Source: an uncultured Winogradskyella sp. | GTDB lineage: Bacteria; Bacteroidota; Bacteroidia; Flavobacteriales; Flavobacteriaceae | DNA: 64,000 bases | Assembly: GCF_947496485.1 (NCBI RefSeq) | Contig: NZ_CANMCZ010000002.1 | Span: 494,935-558,934 of the forward strand | Direction: 5' to 3' | Shown here: piece by piece, positions 10,801-19,442 of the stretch | How positions within the stretch are numbered: the stretch's first letter is position 1 | Layout: each line of letters starts with the position of its first letter | The notes under the pieces: model-generated | Seen by the model: the letters and a program-made list of their open reading frames with translations, nothing else | Told to the model about the DNA's origin: nothing | The model's database searches: none | Program-made: the position numbers and the translations under genes

Positions 10801-12824
10801 ATATACCTATATATGAATGGGATGGAACAAACGAAGCACCAAAGGTGGCAGAAGCAATTAGATTACAATTGTTTAGCGATGGCACCAATGACTTAGTAAG
10901 TATTCATTTAAGAGGAAGAGGAGGAAATACCCAATTTAGCAACGGTGCTGATATTGGCACTGAGCCAAAAGCAAGTTTAATGCAGTTTCTTCCTTTTAAT
11001 GACTATACAACGATAGATTCTATAGTTGCTGGATCTCAATCTAGTTGTAATCCAAATGATAATACTTATACTCAAGATTTAATTGTATCATATACCAATC
11101 CACCAGAAACTGGTGAGTTATTAGTAAATGGTCAAACATTCCCAATTACAAATAGTCCACAAACAATTACTTTGACGGGATTAGTATCAGATGGTCTTGA
11201 TGTTGAAGTACAAGCTGAATTTACTGATGGTTATAAAAGTCTCTATAATAGTAACGGAACTGTTTTTATTGCACCACCAGAATGCATAAACTTAGTTGTC
11301 GGTATAGATGAAGACGTAATTATCAATTCAGATTATACTGTTCCTCCTAATGGTAGCATTGAAATACATGAAGGAGGTAGTTTGACAATAAATGGAAATT
11401 TAACAGTAAATGGCCAAGTAACATTAAATTCAATATCAGATAAATATTCTAGTTTAATTGTTAATGGTACTAGCATCGGAAATATTAGCTATAAAAGGCA
11501 TGTGAACGCATTTAATGGCATTACTGGTAATGACCTTATATCTTCTCCTTTAACGGGTGATACTTTTGGAAATTTTGCAACCAGAAATCCTAATATATTC
11601 GAAAATCCAAGTAATACTTCGCAGAAGCTATTTGGTCCTTTTGATGAAGCTAATAGTGCATACACTATATATTCTACTGTAACTAATGCAAATACTACCT
11701 TGGTAGAAGGAACGGGATATAGAGCTGCTAGAGACAGTGCAGATGATGCCATAAACGGAACAACACTTACCTTTTATGGTGAAATTGAAACTAATATAGT
11801 GACAACTAATCTTACTACTTCAGGAACCACTTATAATGGCTGGAATTTAATTGGTAATCCCTACTCTTCATATCTAGATTTTGACGCATTTTTTGCGCAA
11901 AATAGCTCTCAATTAGATACAAATATATATCAGGCAATATACGGTTACGACGGTGATGCTTCAAATGGATGGAAGATATTAAATAATGTTACCACAGGTA
12001 GTCTAATTGCACCTGGGCAAGGTTTCTTTGTTAAGGCTAAACCAGGAGGTGGTACTGTTACATTTACACCAGCTATGCGAGTAAAAGGGGCTTCTGATGA
12101 TTTTATATTAGGAAGAAATAGTACGTCGTCTCCAGATTATTTGAAATTAAAAATCAGCAATGAGAATCAAAACTTTACAACAGATTTCTATTTCACTGAT
12201 GAAGCAACTTCTGGTTTAGATGTGGGTTATGATGCTGCCTTATTTCAAGGAAATGCTCCAGATTTTTCGCTTTACTCAACTTTAGTAGAATATAGTAATA
12301 ATGAGATATTAGCGATTCAAGTTTTGCGAAGAAATACAATTAATGACATTACAATTCCATTAGGCATTCATGCCTTACAAGGGCAAGAAGTTTTAGTTAG
12401 TATTGCAGAAAGTGATATTCCAGAAGATGTTAATGTTTATTTAGAAGATACGTCTAATAATACATTTACGTTATTGAATACAAGTAATTATACATTCACA
12501 GCTAATAGTAACTTATCAGATACTGGTCGTTTTTATCTAAGATTTCAAAATACTACGCTTAGTACAAATGAATCAACTTTAGAGAATTTAAACATCTTCG
12601 CTAATAAAAATGAAAAATCTATAATTATAGTCGGACAATTACAGAGTGAAACAAGTATTAAGCTTTACGATATTCATGGACGTGTTATCCTAACAAAGCG
12701 TTTAGATATAGATAGTACAAGACAAGCTACTAGTGTTAGTCATCTTAGCGATGGAATTTATGTTGTTGAACTAGTAGGTGATACAGGTGAAAAACGTACT
12801 CAAAAATTAGTGATTCGTCAGTAA
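7863..12824 (+). CDS. Secreted glucose/sorbosone-dehydrogenase and dihaem-cytochrome fusion with T9SS sorting domain
   Basis: A 1653-residue protein. After a membrane/signal segment (about 24-45) comes a six-bladed PQQ-type glucose/sorbosone dehydrogenase beta-propeller (about 70-505; GGFMGLTIHPEF and RNPFRMTKDSQTGIFYIGDV fit this family). Next is a region resembling SO_2930-type dihaem c cytochromes (about 515-850) with haem motifs CIDCH (C667-H671) and CAYCH (C751-H755). A discoidin-like module (from about 857), linker modules and a Por sorting domain (about 1575-1653) follow. It plausibly oxidises sugars or sugar alcohols at the cell surface and passes electrons to its own haems. PQQ dependence and substrate are inferred. 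Confidence 0.85.
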   Translation: MKTFFSKKPIGSLLHFIKSKSLKFRVSLVVLTSICLLGAFPYFAGSGLSAPKAISPYANNVFPTSVDIELDATYRVAFPNLTFFYPITFRIIPNQNKVILAQLNGVIKWFDNDETTTTQNTLLDLSSEVGLVSDGGFMGLTIHPEFDASINPKNYAYIYYATKNGSGQDLPGFGQYTNQGCDYSEDTVLHGPEGEHQGNFLILEKFEIDPITMTVVPNSRTILLKNRMYGTTHFGGGLEFGNDGFLYLTTGDMASWRRSQDITDNLEGGVLRLDVDKDPTKSHAPLRKKPNDAGYADEITGVEYWIPNTNPFSDSTPGSTTNLYGQLNLSTPNPTDVYQTGDFFEEYYSIGLRNPFRMTKDSQTGIFYIGDVGLNSQEEIDVLEYGANFGWPEYEGLITGPGCDPNGDLFNEMNHTEPMTAFDRTNANSITGGFVYRGSGIPELFGKYICADYGSGGEIFSVDLDTGEYTQITTLSNVISFGEDEDGELYLLRLGNPTNIYKLIDDDVNGGDAPPVLLSQTGVFSDLTNLVVNDGFVPYELYESFWSDGALKKRWIAVPNTDGIHSGPNEQINYSEYDDWEFPPGTVIVKHFDLPIDDNNPSITKKIETRFSVVDENGEMYFLTYNWNEQQTDAVLQTSSLDEPVDIATTTGGTRTQIWHFPSNSECIDCHNEANKGGLGLKSRYLNTDYDYSTHDPNGQIANQLVTLSHLGILNQSITDTDTPNLISNKSLQDSNATLDDKARSYLDLNCAYCHRHDNDNRANFDLRYFNSLEATELLTAGILSPLGIDPNEKIVYAGDASKSILHYRMNSVDPNVMMPPLAKSIIDQPAVDLIAAWINQLDANSVNTPNDPNPIINLALLHSAQLNGSVGQGSGRGTPLDILYDPSVEDYKVTSQFSEYGVSFNHNLGTVDAENGFFWQVDWPNPKFVNYITFGGAYPNQPQPNTMWRVSYLRDGVWITIEEGQGGWINNSTGNNWSDIPIYEWDGTNEAPKVAEAIRLQLFSDGTNDLVSIHLRGRGGNTQFSNGADIGTEPKASLMQFLPFNDYTTIDSIVAGSQSSCNPNDNTYTQDLIVSYTNPPETGELLVNGQTFPITNSPQTITLTGLVSDGLDVEVQAEFTDGYKSLYNSNGTVFIAPPECINLVVGIDEDVIINSDYTVPPNGSIEIHEGGSLTINGNLTVNGQVTLNSISDKYSSLIVNGTSIGNISYKRHVNAFNGITGNDLISSPLTGDTFGNFATRNPNIFENPSNTSQKLFGPFDEANSAYTIYSTVTNANTTLVEGTGYRAARDSADDAINGTTLTFYGEIETNIVTTNLTTSGTTYNGWNLIGNPYSSYLDFDAFFAQNSSQLDTNIYQAIYGYDGDASNGWKILNNVTTGSLIAPGQGFFVKAKPGGGTVTFTPAMRVKGASDDFILGRNSTSSPDYLKLKISNENQNFTTDFYFTDEATSGLDVGYDAALFQGNAPDFSLYSTLVEYSNNEILAIQVLRRNTINDITIPLGIHALQGQEVLVSIAESDIPEDVNVYLEDTSNNTFTLLNTSNYTFTANSNLSDTGRFYLRFQNTTLSTNESTLENLNIFANKNEKSIIIVGQLQSETSIKLYDIHGRVILTKRLDIDSTRQATSVSHLSDGIYVVELVGDTGEKRTQKLVIRQ

Positions 12825-12860
12825 TCATAATCGAATACAAAACTGTTTATTGTTTTGCTA

Positions 12861-12901
12861 AAACTCAAAAACCACAAGAGAATCTTGTGGTTTTTGAGTT
12901 T
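12861..12901. terminator. Bidirectional terminator between convergent genes
   Basis: Perfect 18-bp stem: 12861-12878 pairs with 12884-12901 around the 5-nt loop AGAAT. A-rich on one side and T-rich on the other, between the stop at 12824 (+) and the stop at 12920 (-), it can serve both genes. Confidence 0.9.
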
Positions 12902-12919
12902 AGTTAATTAAGGCAAAAC

Positions 12920-13300
12920 CTATAGTACTTCTAAATAGAAATCCATTAGCTCTTCTTTTAGGTCATAATGTAATTTTATATAAGTACGCATATCTTCTTT
13001 AAGCGTGTGTTGTTCATTTTGAAGACGTCCATCTATATTTTCATTGTAATCTGCATTATTAATATTTGCCATTTTATTTCTGCATCTATGCATTAATTTT
13101 GAAATAGCATCTTTTTCTATCATTATACGGTTTTGATAGACTTCAAGCTTCTTCATAAAAATAGGACCTTCTATACGAGGTACAATTTCTTCTAATTTTT
13201 CTTGGAAGGTATCCATTTCGTTAAAATGAAAACGTAATTCGCGTTTCCATGTTTCGATATTAAACTTTAAATCGCTTAAGTACATTATTTTACTTTGCAT
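12920..13300 (-). CDS. Predicted coiled-coil cytoplasmic protein, unknown function
   Basis: 126 residues, no signal peptide, almost entirely helical and highly charged, with heptad-like spacing (for example FQEKLEEIVPRIEGP and KEDMRTYIKLHYDLKEEL). It lies 12 bp downstream of the EF-G-like gene on the same strand and is probably co-transcribed with it. I cannot assign a family. Confidence 0.7.
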   Translation of the reverse strand: MQSKIMYLSDLKFNIETWKRELRFHFNEMDTFQEKLEEIVPRIEGPIFMKKLEVYQNRIMIEKDAISKLMHRCRNKMANINNADYNENIDGRLQNEQHTLKEDMRTYIKLHYDLKEELMDFYLEVL

Positions 13301-13312
13301 GACTGTGGTGTT

Positions 13313-15433
13313 TTATATGGTTATTAATTCTCTCTCCTTTATTAACTGTTTTTGGACATGATTAGGTACAGCACTATATCCTTCAAAAGTTGAAGAATAA
13401 GTAGCTCTTCCTTGTGTTATTGATCTTAACTGACTTGAAAAATCTGTTAATTCTGCTGATGGTATTGTACATTTGAGTATTTGGTAATGTGCTTCTGTTT
13501 CAATACCTTGAATTATAGCACGTCTACTCTGCAATTCGGTCATTACACTACCAACCATCTGTTCAGGAACTCTTAATTGCATTTGTTCAATAGGTTCTAG
13601 TAATTTAGGATTAGCATTTAAAAAGGCTTCTCTAAAGGCATGCGATCCTGCAATTTTGAATGATATATCATTAGAATCTACGGCATGCATTTTACCATCA
13701 TAAACCATAACTCTAATGTCTCTAATATATGAGTCAGTTAATGGCCCTGATTCCATAACTTCTAATATACCTTTCATTATAGATGGCAAATAACGTTGAT
13801 CTATTACGCCACCAACAATACAGTTATAGAACACTAATTTTCCATCCCAAGGTAAATCAACAATCTCTTTGCCTCTAAGTGAAAAACCTTCTGGTTCTGG
13901 CATACCTTCATAATAAGGCTCAATCTTTAAATGCACCTGACCAAACTGACCAGAGCCTCCGCTCTGCTTTTTGTGTCTATAGTTTGCTGTAGCACTGCGT
14001 TGAATTGTCTCTCGATAAGAAATTTTTGGAGCCTCAGATCTAGCTTTAACATCGTAAACATTTTCTAATAGCCAATTTAAAGTTGACAGATGCAACTCTC
14101 CTTGTGTACCAATCAATGTTTGATGTGTTTCACTGTTATAACTTAGATCTAACGTTAAATCTTGGCTATGAATACGTTTTAATGCATCACTAAGCTTTTC
14201 TTCTTCATTTTTATCTACAGCAAATACGGCTTTTATCAACCTTGGTTGTGGAAATTTAATAGGTTTTATGGTTCCCGCTTCGGCCGAAGTAGCTAAAGTG
14301 TCATTCGTTTCTGTAAATTTCAATTTAGTTGTTGCACCGATATCACCAACTGTTAACTTTTGAACAGAATTCTTTAATTTCCCATCCATAATATACAGCT
14401 GATTCAATGTTTCAGATTCACCTGTTCTGGTATTAAACAGCTTGTCATTAACGTTAACTTCTCCAGACATCACTTTAAAGAAGGTTATCTGTCCTAAATT
14501 CGGTTGATATATATTTTTAAAAACAAAAAGTGATGTATCATTATCTATTTCTGGTTTTATAAGATTACCTTCTATTGTTTGTTCTGGTTTTAAATCTGCT
14601 GCGGCTGGTGCCACATTATCAATAAAGCCCATCAAACGACCAGTGCCCATATCTTTTAAGGCGGAAACACAAAAGACTGGAAACATATCATGATTTAACA
14701 TGCCCAATTTTATACCTTTTCTCAACTGGTCTTCGTTTAGTGTTCCTTGATCAAAAAATAGTTCTAATAATTCCTCGTCATTTTCCGCCGCTTTTTCCAC
14801 TAGTTCATTATGAAGAAATGAAGCATGTGCCAACTGCTCATCTGGAATTTCTAATTTTTCTGGTTTTCCACCTTCAGGACCAAACTTGTAACATTTCATT
14901 TTAAGAATATCAATGATACACTGCGCACCATCAATCTTAATAGGATACTGAACTAAAACTGCATTATTACCTACCAACTCCTTAAGACTATTGAAACTCA
15001 TTTCAAAATTGGCCTTTTCACTATCAATTTTATTAATAACAAATAAGGTTGGCTTATGATATTTATCTACGTAATTCCAGATAATTTCTGTACCAATATC
15101 TGCTCCATGTTTGGCATTTATTACAGTTACAATAGTATCTGCTACGCGGATAGAAGACATTATTTCACCAATAAAATCATCTAATCCTGGTGTATCTATA
15201 ATGTTGATTTTAAAGTTACGCCATTCTGTATGTAAAGGTGTAGCAAAAACAGAAGCACCGCGTTGGTGCTCAAACTCATGGTAATCGGATATTGTATTTT
15301 GTTGCTCTACTGTTCCTCGTCTATTAATGAGACCAGCCTCAAAGAGCATAGTCTCAGATAAGGTGGTTTTGCCAGCACGATGCGTACCAACAAAAGCCAC
15401 ATTTTTAATGTGTTTGTTATCAAATACTTTCAT
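13313..15433 (-). CDS. Elongation factor G-like translational GTPase (EF-G paralogue)
   Basis: A 706-residue protein with EF-G order. It has a GTPase domain with G1 GTHRAGKTT (residues 16-24), switch segment HQRGASVF, G3 DTPG and G4 NKID; a beta-barrel domain II; and EF-G domains III-V (YRHKKQSGGSGQFGQV is the typical domain IV start). Canonical FusA has AHIDAGKTT in G1, so this is one of the divergent EF-G-like proteins rather than the housekeeping factor. Proteins of this class may act in ribosome rescue, recycling or stress, but the role here is not shown. It lies in a two-gene unit with the coiled-coil protein. Confidence 0.85.
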   Translation of the reverse strand: MKVFDNKHIKNVAFVGTHRAGKTTLSETMLFEAGLINRRGTVEQQNTISDYHEFEHQRGASVFATPLHTEWRNFKINIIDTPGLDDFIGEIMSSIRVADTIVTVINAKHGADIGTEIIWNYVDKYHKPTLFVINKIDSEKANFEMSFNSLKELVGNNAVLVQYPIKIDGAQCIIDILKMKCYKFGPEGGKPEKLEIPDEQLAHASFLHNELVEKAAENDEELLELFFDQGTLNEDQLRKGIKLGMLNHDMFPVFCVSALKDMGTGRLMGFIDNVAPAAADLKPEQTIEGNLIKPEIDNDTSLFVFKNIYQPNLGQITFFKVMSGEVNVNDKLFNTRTGESETLNQLYIMDGKLKNSVQKLTVGDIGATTKLKFTETNDTLATSAEAGTIKPIKFPQPRLIKAVFAVDKNEEEKLSDALKRIHSQDLTLDLSYNSETHQTLIGTQGELHLSTLNWLLENVYDVKARSEAPKISYRETIQRSATANYRHKKQSGGSGQFGQVHLKIEPYYEGMPEPEGFSLRGKEIVDLPWDGKLVFYNCIVGGVIDQRYLPSIMKGILEVMESGPLTDSYIRDIRVMVYDGKMHAVDSNDISFKIAGSHAFREAFLNANPKLLEPIEQMQLRVPEQMVGSVMTELQSRRAIIQGIETEAHYQILKCTIPSAELTDFSSQLRSITQGRATYSSTFEGYSAVPNHVQKQLIKERELITI

Positions 15434-15555
15434 ATACTATGTGGTTATTGATTATTTATATCTTCTTAAAAATTATACCTTTAAAGGTACTTTTACTTTA
15501 ATAGAAAAAATATGATATAAGTTAGGTTTTGAATATTTTTAGCAAGTAATTAGTA

Positions 15556-16386
15556 TTGAATAAGAATCATTTGAACGACACGATAAATTTTCAGGAACTA
15601 TTTGAAGGTTTTCAAAATACACCCTTACTTTGGAACGGATCAGATATATATGGATTTGAGCAATTTTGTCCTAAATATACCTCAGAGCAATTTGACCAGA
15701 ATTCTGAATACAAAAAACTGAGATTAGGGAAATGGGTCGAGAATTTTGTCTCTTTTCAACTTCAAAATCAAGATGATGTTGCGATTATTGAAGAAAATCT
15801 TATCATAAAAAAAGAAAAACGAACGATTGGTGAATTGGACATTTTACTTGTAAGGAAAGATCAGCCAATTCACATTGAAGTTGTTTACAAATTCTACTTA
15901 TACGACAAGCGTAATCTTTATGACAATCCACTGGCCTGTTGGATTGGACCAAATCGAAACGATGCATTGGTATATAAACTGAATAAACTAAAAGAGAAGC
16001 AGTTTCCACTACTCTACCATTCAAATACCATAGAGGTCTTAAAAAAACACAAATTTGATGTAAACACCATTAAACAGCAGGTGTGTTTTAATGCACAATT
16101 ATATTTGCCATACCAAAATAAAGATATTGATGTATCTCCTCTAAATAAAGACTGTGTTGTAGGGTGGTATTTAAATATTAAGCAAATCAATGAACTAGAA
16201 AACTTTCAATTTTATATTCCCAAAAAACTGGAGTGGCTTTGTATCCCAAAAGAAAATGTTGATTGGTTATCTTTTGTTCAAGCTAAAAATGAAATTAGGA
16301 CCAATATTGCAAATGGACAGTCTCCGCTATGTTGGCTAAAAAACGAGTATAATGAATTTCAAAAATGCTTTATAACTTGGTGGTAA
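15556..16386 (+). CDS. DUF1853 family protein (TTG start)
   Basis: A 276-residue protein with the DUF1853 signature: GELDILLVRKDQPIHIEVVYKFYL followed by WIGPNRNDAL and KLKEKQFPLL. The D and E residues of GELD...IEV resemble the core of PD-(D/E)xK nuclease folds; that link is an inference. The frame opens only 3 codons before a TTG at 15556 (stop TAA at 15547-15549) and the translation contains no internal methionine at all, so a non-ATG start is forced. It overlaps the pseudouridine synthase gene by one base (TAATG). Confidence 0.8.
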   Translation: MNKNHLNDTINFQELFEGFQNTPLLWNGSDIYGFEQFCPKYTSEQFDQNSEYKKLRLGKWVENFVSFQLQNQDDVAIIEENLIIKKEKRTIGELDILLVRKDQPIHIEVVYKFYLYDKRNLYDNPLACWIGPNRNDALVYKLNKLKEKQFPLLYHSNTIEVLKKHKFDVNTIKQQVCFNAQLYLPYQNKDIDVSPLNKDCVVGWYLNIKQINELENFQFYIPKKLEWLCIPKENVDWLSFVQAKNEIRTNIANGQSPLCWLKNEYNEFQKCFITWW

Positions 16387-16946
16387 TGGAGCATAGTTAT
16401 TTCAAAATATACAAGCCTTATGGTTACTTAAGTCAGTTTGTAAACCATCAAAATAAAAGACGAAATAAGAAACTATTAAAAGTACTTTATGACTTTCCTG
16501 AAAGTGTTATGGCCGTTGGTCGGTTAGACGAAAAATCAGAAGGTTTACTATTAATAACTACTGATGGAAAGTTTAGTAATTACATCACAAGTTCTAAAAT
16601 TGAAAAAGAATATCATGTGATGGTTGATGGTATAATTACTCCAGAAATTATTATAGAGTTGAGAAATGGTATTGAAATCTCTATTGATGGACAACCTTAC
16701 ATGACAAAAAAATGCAACGCTAAAATCTTAAATGACACTTCTCATATAGAAGAACGCTTTGTTAGAGATGAACGTCATGGACAAACGTCATGGCTATCTA
16801 TAACAATTACAGAAGGTAAATTTAGACAAGTCCGTAAAATGACGGCTAAAGTAGGCTTACCAACTTTAAGATTAGTAAGAGTAAGAATTGGAGATTATAA
16901 ACTAGAAAACATGAAACCTATGGACGTATTACCAATTAATTATTAG
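16386..16946 (+). CDS. RluE-like 23S rRNA pseudouridine synthase
   Basis: 186 residues starting at the ATG that overlaps the preceding stop codon (TAATG at 16384-16388). A longer version starting at 16365 would add 7 residues inside the previous gene and is less likely. The RsuA/RluE catalytic motif GRLDEKSEGLLLITTDG holds the nucleophilic Asp, and TEGKFRQVRKM is the usual C-terminal motif. RluE modifies U2457 of 23S rRNA in Escherichia coli; the exact site here is inferred. Stop-start overlap suggests translational coupling to the DUF1853 gene. The 3' end overlaps the convergent gene by 11 bp. Confidence 0.85.
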   Translation: MEHSYFKIYKPYGYLSQFVNHQNKRRNKKLLKVLYDFPESVMAVGRLDEKSEGLLLITTDGKFSNYITSSKIEKEYHVMVDGIITPEIIIELRNGIEISIDGQPYMTKKCNAKILNDTSHIEERFVRDERHGQTSWLSITITEGKFRQVRKMTAKVGLPTLRLVRVRIGDYKLENMKPMDVLPINY

Positions 16947-17691
16947 AAGCAGTATCAGATTCTGATTCCGCCTCTTTGGCTTTTTCCTTTATGACCACTT
17001 TTTCGTTATTAAAAATAATGGTTGCTTTAACACCTGTTAGTAAGTTCCATTCTTTGGAAGAAATTACTTTTCCTTTATCATCATATACCACGAACTCAGC
17101 AGTATTTGGCCCGGATTCTCCTTGGTTTAAAGCAATAATTTCTACTGTGTTTTTACCATCTGCTAAATCAACTTCAACACGTCTATAACTATTGGTTAAT
17201 AGTAAGTTAGATTTAACTATAAATCCATTTAGTTGTATCTGAACACGGTCTCCATCTGCATATTCATGGTCCCTACAAACAATATTTACAAACTTAGTAT
17301 CCACATTGTGTTCTCCTAAAAACTGATCAGACATTGTTTTTACAATACCACCTTTCATAGCTTCCTTTTTCCAACGCTTTTCATAAATTTCACTTGGACT
17401 TTTTAAACCATCATCATCTATCATGGAAAATGGCTTTTCGGATTCTTTAATCACAAACTTCTTTTTAGCATCCTTAGAATCGGCCTTGGTTTTATCTTCT
17501 GCTTTTTTAGGTATAGGAGCTACTTTTATTTTTACAAGTGAAGAATCCTTTTTCTTTTTTGAGACTTCTGCGGGAATTCTAACAGATCTATTCTCTTTGT
17601 CTTTTATTTCCTTTTTCTTATCCTTTTGCGCAAAAACCATGCTGCTAAAAAGAATGCAGAGTACTAACGATATGGTTTTCAATGTTTTCAC
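16936..17691 (-). CDS. Secreted lysine-rich protein, unknown function (GTG start)
   Basis: 251 residues. The signal peptide (1-21, ending VFAQ) is followed by a long Lys/Glu/Asp-rich low-complexity region (about 22-100) and then a beta-rich domain (about 110-235; GDRVQIQLNGFIV and ADGKNTVEIIALNQGESGPN). The latter looks like a carbohydrate- or surface-binding sandwich. The first codon is GTG at 17691; the next in-frame ATG would cut the signal peptide in half. The stop region overlaps the convergent rluE-like gene by 11 bp. No family recognised. Confidence 0.65.
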   Translation of the reverse strand: MKTLKTISLVLCILFSSMVFAQKDKKKEIKDKENRSVRIPAEVSKKKKDSSLVKIKVAPIPKKAEDKTKADSKDAKKKFVIKESEKPFSMIDDDGLKSPSEIYEKRWKKEAMKGGIVKTMSDQFLGEHNVDTKFVNIVCRDHEYADGDRVQIQLNGFIVKSNLLLTNSYRRVEVDLADGKNTVEIIALNQGESGPNTAEFVVYDDKGKVISSKEWNLLTGVKATIIFNNEKVVIKEKAKEAESESDTASNN

Positions 17692-17790
17692 GTCTAAGTA
17701 AAATAAGTTTTAATCAACAAAAAGTATAGTACAAATATCGTACCTATTTCAAAATAAACGTATAAAAACATAAATCCTTACAAAAAAACG

Positions 17791-19305
17791 TTAAAACTTA
17801 CCATTAAAGCTAATTCTTAATTTTCTGTTGTATTCTTCAAAAAGCCAATCTTTATAGTTCTGGGTACTGTTCATAATACAATAGCTATACTGCTTTATGC
17901 GATAAGCAATTTCATCTTGTAGGTCCTTAATTAACTCTCTAGCATCGTAGACATCTTCACTGTTTTCAATGCAAATTTTAGAATGTTGTTCTATTGACCG
18001 TTCTATAACTGTAAAAGACTTTTTTCCTAAACTAATAACATCTTTATACTCAGATTTCACATCAAAATCTAAAGATTTAGATTTTTTAAACTTAGCTTTC
18101 AATGAATCTGGCATAGTATATACAAAGTCACGTTCAAGGGCTTCATCATCAACAATATTCTCTAAGTAAAAATCAGGATATTTAAAGATATGTTGCCAAT
18201 CTACAACTTGACTCCAAGGTCCAAAACGGGCTACGTTATTTCCCAAATCTATTACCTGAAATGACTTTCTATCTTTATAAATACGACTTCCACGACCAAT
18301 CATTTGGAAGTATAACGTCAACGAACGTGTAGCTCTATTGAGAATAATAGACTCTACTGAAGGTTCGTCAAAACCAGTGGTCAGAATACTTACTGAAGAT
18401 AAGACAGCATCTGGTGTGTTTTTGAACCACTTTAAAATTTCTTTCCGTTCTTGCTTGCTTGCCGTATTATCTAAATGCTGAACGTTGTAACCTGCTTTTT
18501 TGAATGTATAATAAACTTCCTTTGACGTATAAATACCATTATTAAAAATCAAGGTTTTTTTTCCCTTCGCTAATTCTTCATAAGCAACTAAAAGTTTGGT
18601 TTGCATTAAACTATTAGTGTATAAAGCCTCAGAAGATTTTACGGTGTAATCACCATTAATTCCAATTTTAAGTGAAGTTAAACCAACATCGTAATGGAAA
18701 AATTCTGCATTGGCTAAGAAACCGTTTTTAATCAATGTAGAAATATCATCACCTACAATGAGCTTTTTATAGTTATCCTTCATGGGTAGTTTTATGTTAC
18801 TACTCAAAGGTGTTGCAGTAACACCAAGAATAAAGCAATGCTCAAAAAACTTAAATAATTTTCTAAAAGAATTATAATGTGCCTCATCTATAATAACTAA
18901 GCCAACATTCTTTAACTCAAAATCCTTGTCAGAAAGTCTATTATTTAAAGTTTCTACCATAGCAACAAAGCATTGATAGTCATCTTGGTCTGGTAAGGTT
19001 TTCACCTTACTGTTAATCACTTTATTCTTTACATTAAACCCAGAAAGTACATTAGATGTTTGTTTGCAAAGTTCAATTCTATGCGTAAGGATAACTACTT
19101 TTTTGTTACGCTCTTCTATATAACGTCGTACGATTTCAGAAAAAATAACAGTTTTTCCTCCACCAGTTGGTAACTGATAAAGAAGATTAAAATCATCAGA
19201 CTCATCATTCATAACATCAAAAATGCGATTGAGATCTTTGACCTGATAATCATAAAGACTTTTCTCAGTTACATTAACGTTAAGTGATTTTATATCTGTA
19301 TTCAT
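17791..19305 (-). CDS. Superfamily 2 DEAD/DEAH helicase
   Basis: 504 residues. Motif I is LPTGGGKTV (about residues 46-54), Ia VVILTHRIEL, motif II DEAH, motif III GVTATP, and motif VI QMIGRGSRIY in the second RecA domain. This is the SSL2/ComFA-like group of type III restriction-related helicases, but there is no nuclease or methylase partner nearby. A C-terminal ~130-residue helical extension is not recognised. It probably acts on nucleic acid in the cytoplasm; the target is unknown. Confidence 0.85.
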   Translation of the reverse strand: MNTDIKSLNVNVTEKSLYDYQVKDLNRIFDVMNDESDDFNLLYQLPTGGGKTVIFSEIVRRYIEERNKKVVILTHRIELCKQTSNVLSGFNVKNKVINSKVKTLPDQDDYQCFVAMVETLNNRLSDKDFELKNVGLVIIDEAHYNSFRKLFKFFEHCFILGVTATPLSSNIKLPMKDNYKKLIVGDDISTLIKNGFLANAEFFHYDVGLTSLKIGINGDYTVKSSEALYTNSLMQTKLLVAYEELAKGKKTLIFNNGIYTSKEVYYTFKKAGYNVQHLDNTASKQERKEILKWFKNTPDAVLSSVSILTTGFDEPSVESIILNRATRSLTLYFQMIGRGSRIYKDRKSFQVIDLGNNVARFGPWSQVVDWQHIFKYPDFYLENIVDDEALERDFVYTMPDSLKAKFKKSKSLDFDVKSEYKDVISLGKKSFTVIERSIEQHSKICIENSEDVYDARELIKDLQDEIAYRIKQYSYCIMNSTQNYKDWLFEEYNRKLRISFNGKF

Positions 19306-19335
19306 TTAGTCTACTTTCCTGAAAGGTTAATTTTG

Positions 19336-19343
19336 CAAAAATA
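19336..19343 (-). promoter_or_regulatory. Candidate Bacteroidota -7 element for the helicase gene
   Basis: The minus strand reads TATTTTTG, a full match to TAnnTTTG, about 30 bp upstream of the helicase ATG at 19305. I do not see a clear -33 TTG/TTTG at the usual 19-21 bp spacing. Confidence 0.4.
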
Positions 19344-19442
19344 GCACATTGTATTAGTTTTTAAAATGAATGTTAACAACATTTAACAAGATTGGTATTG
19401 TTCTTGTGATTAATAAATAATTAACATTTAAATAAAAACATT

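Noticed and set aside
5212..12824. Insertion sequence or transposon causing the duplicated tail
   Set aside because: No transposase or terminal repeats. Divergence and shared domain order fit old gene duplication.
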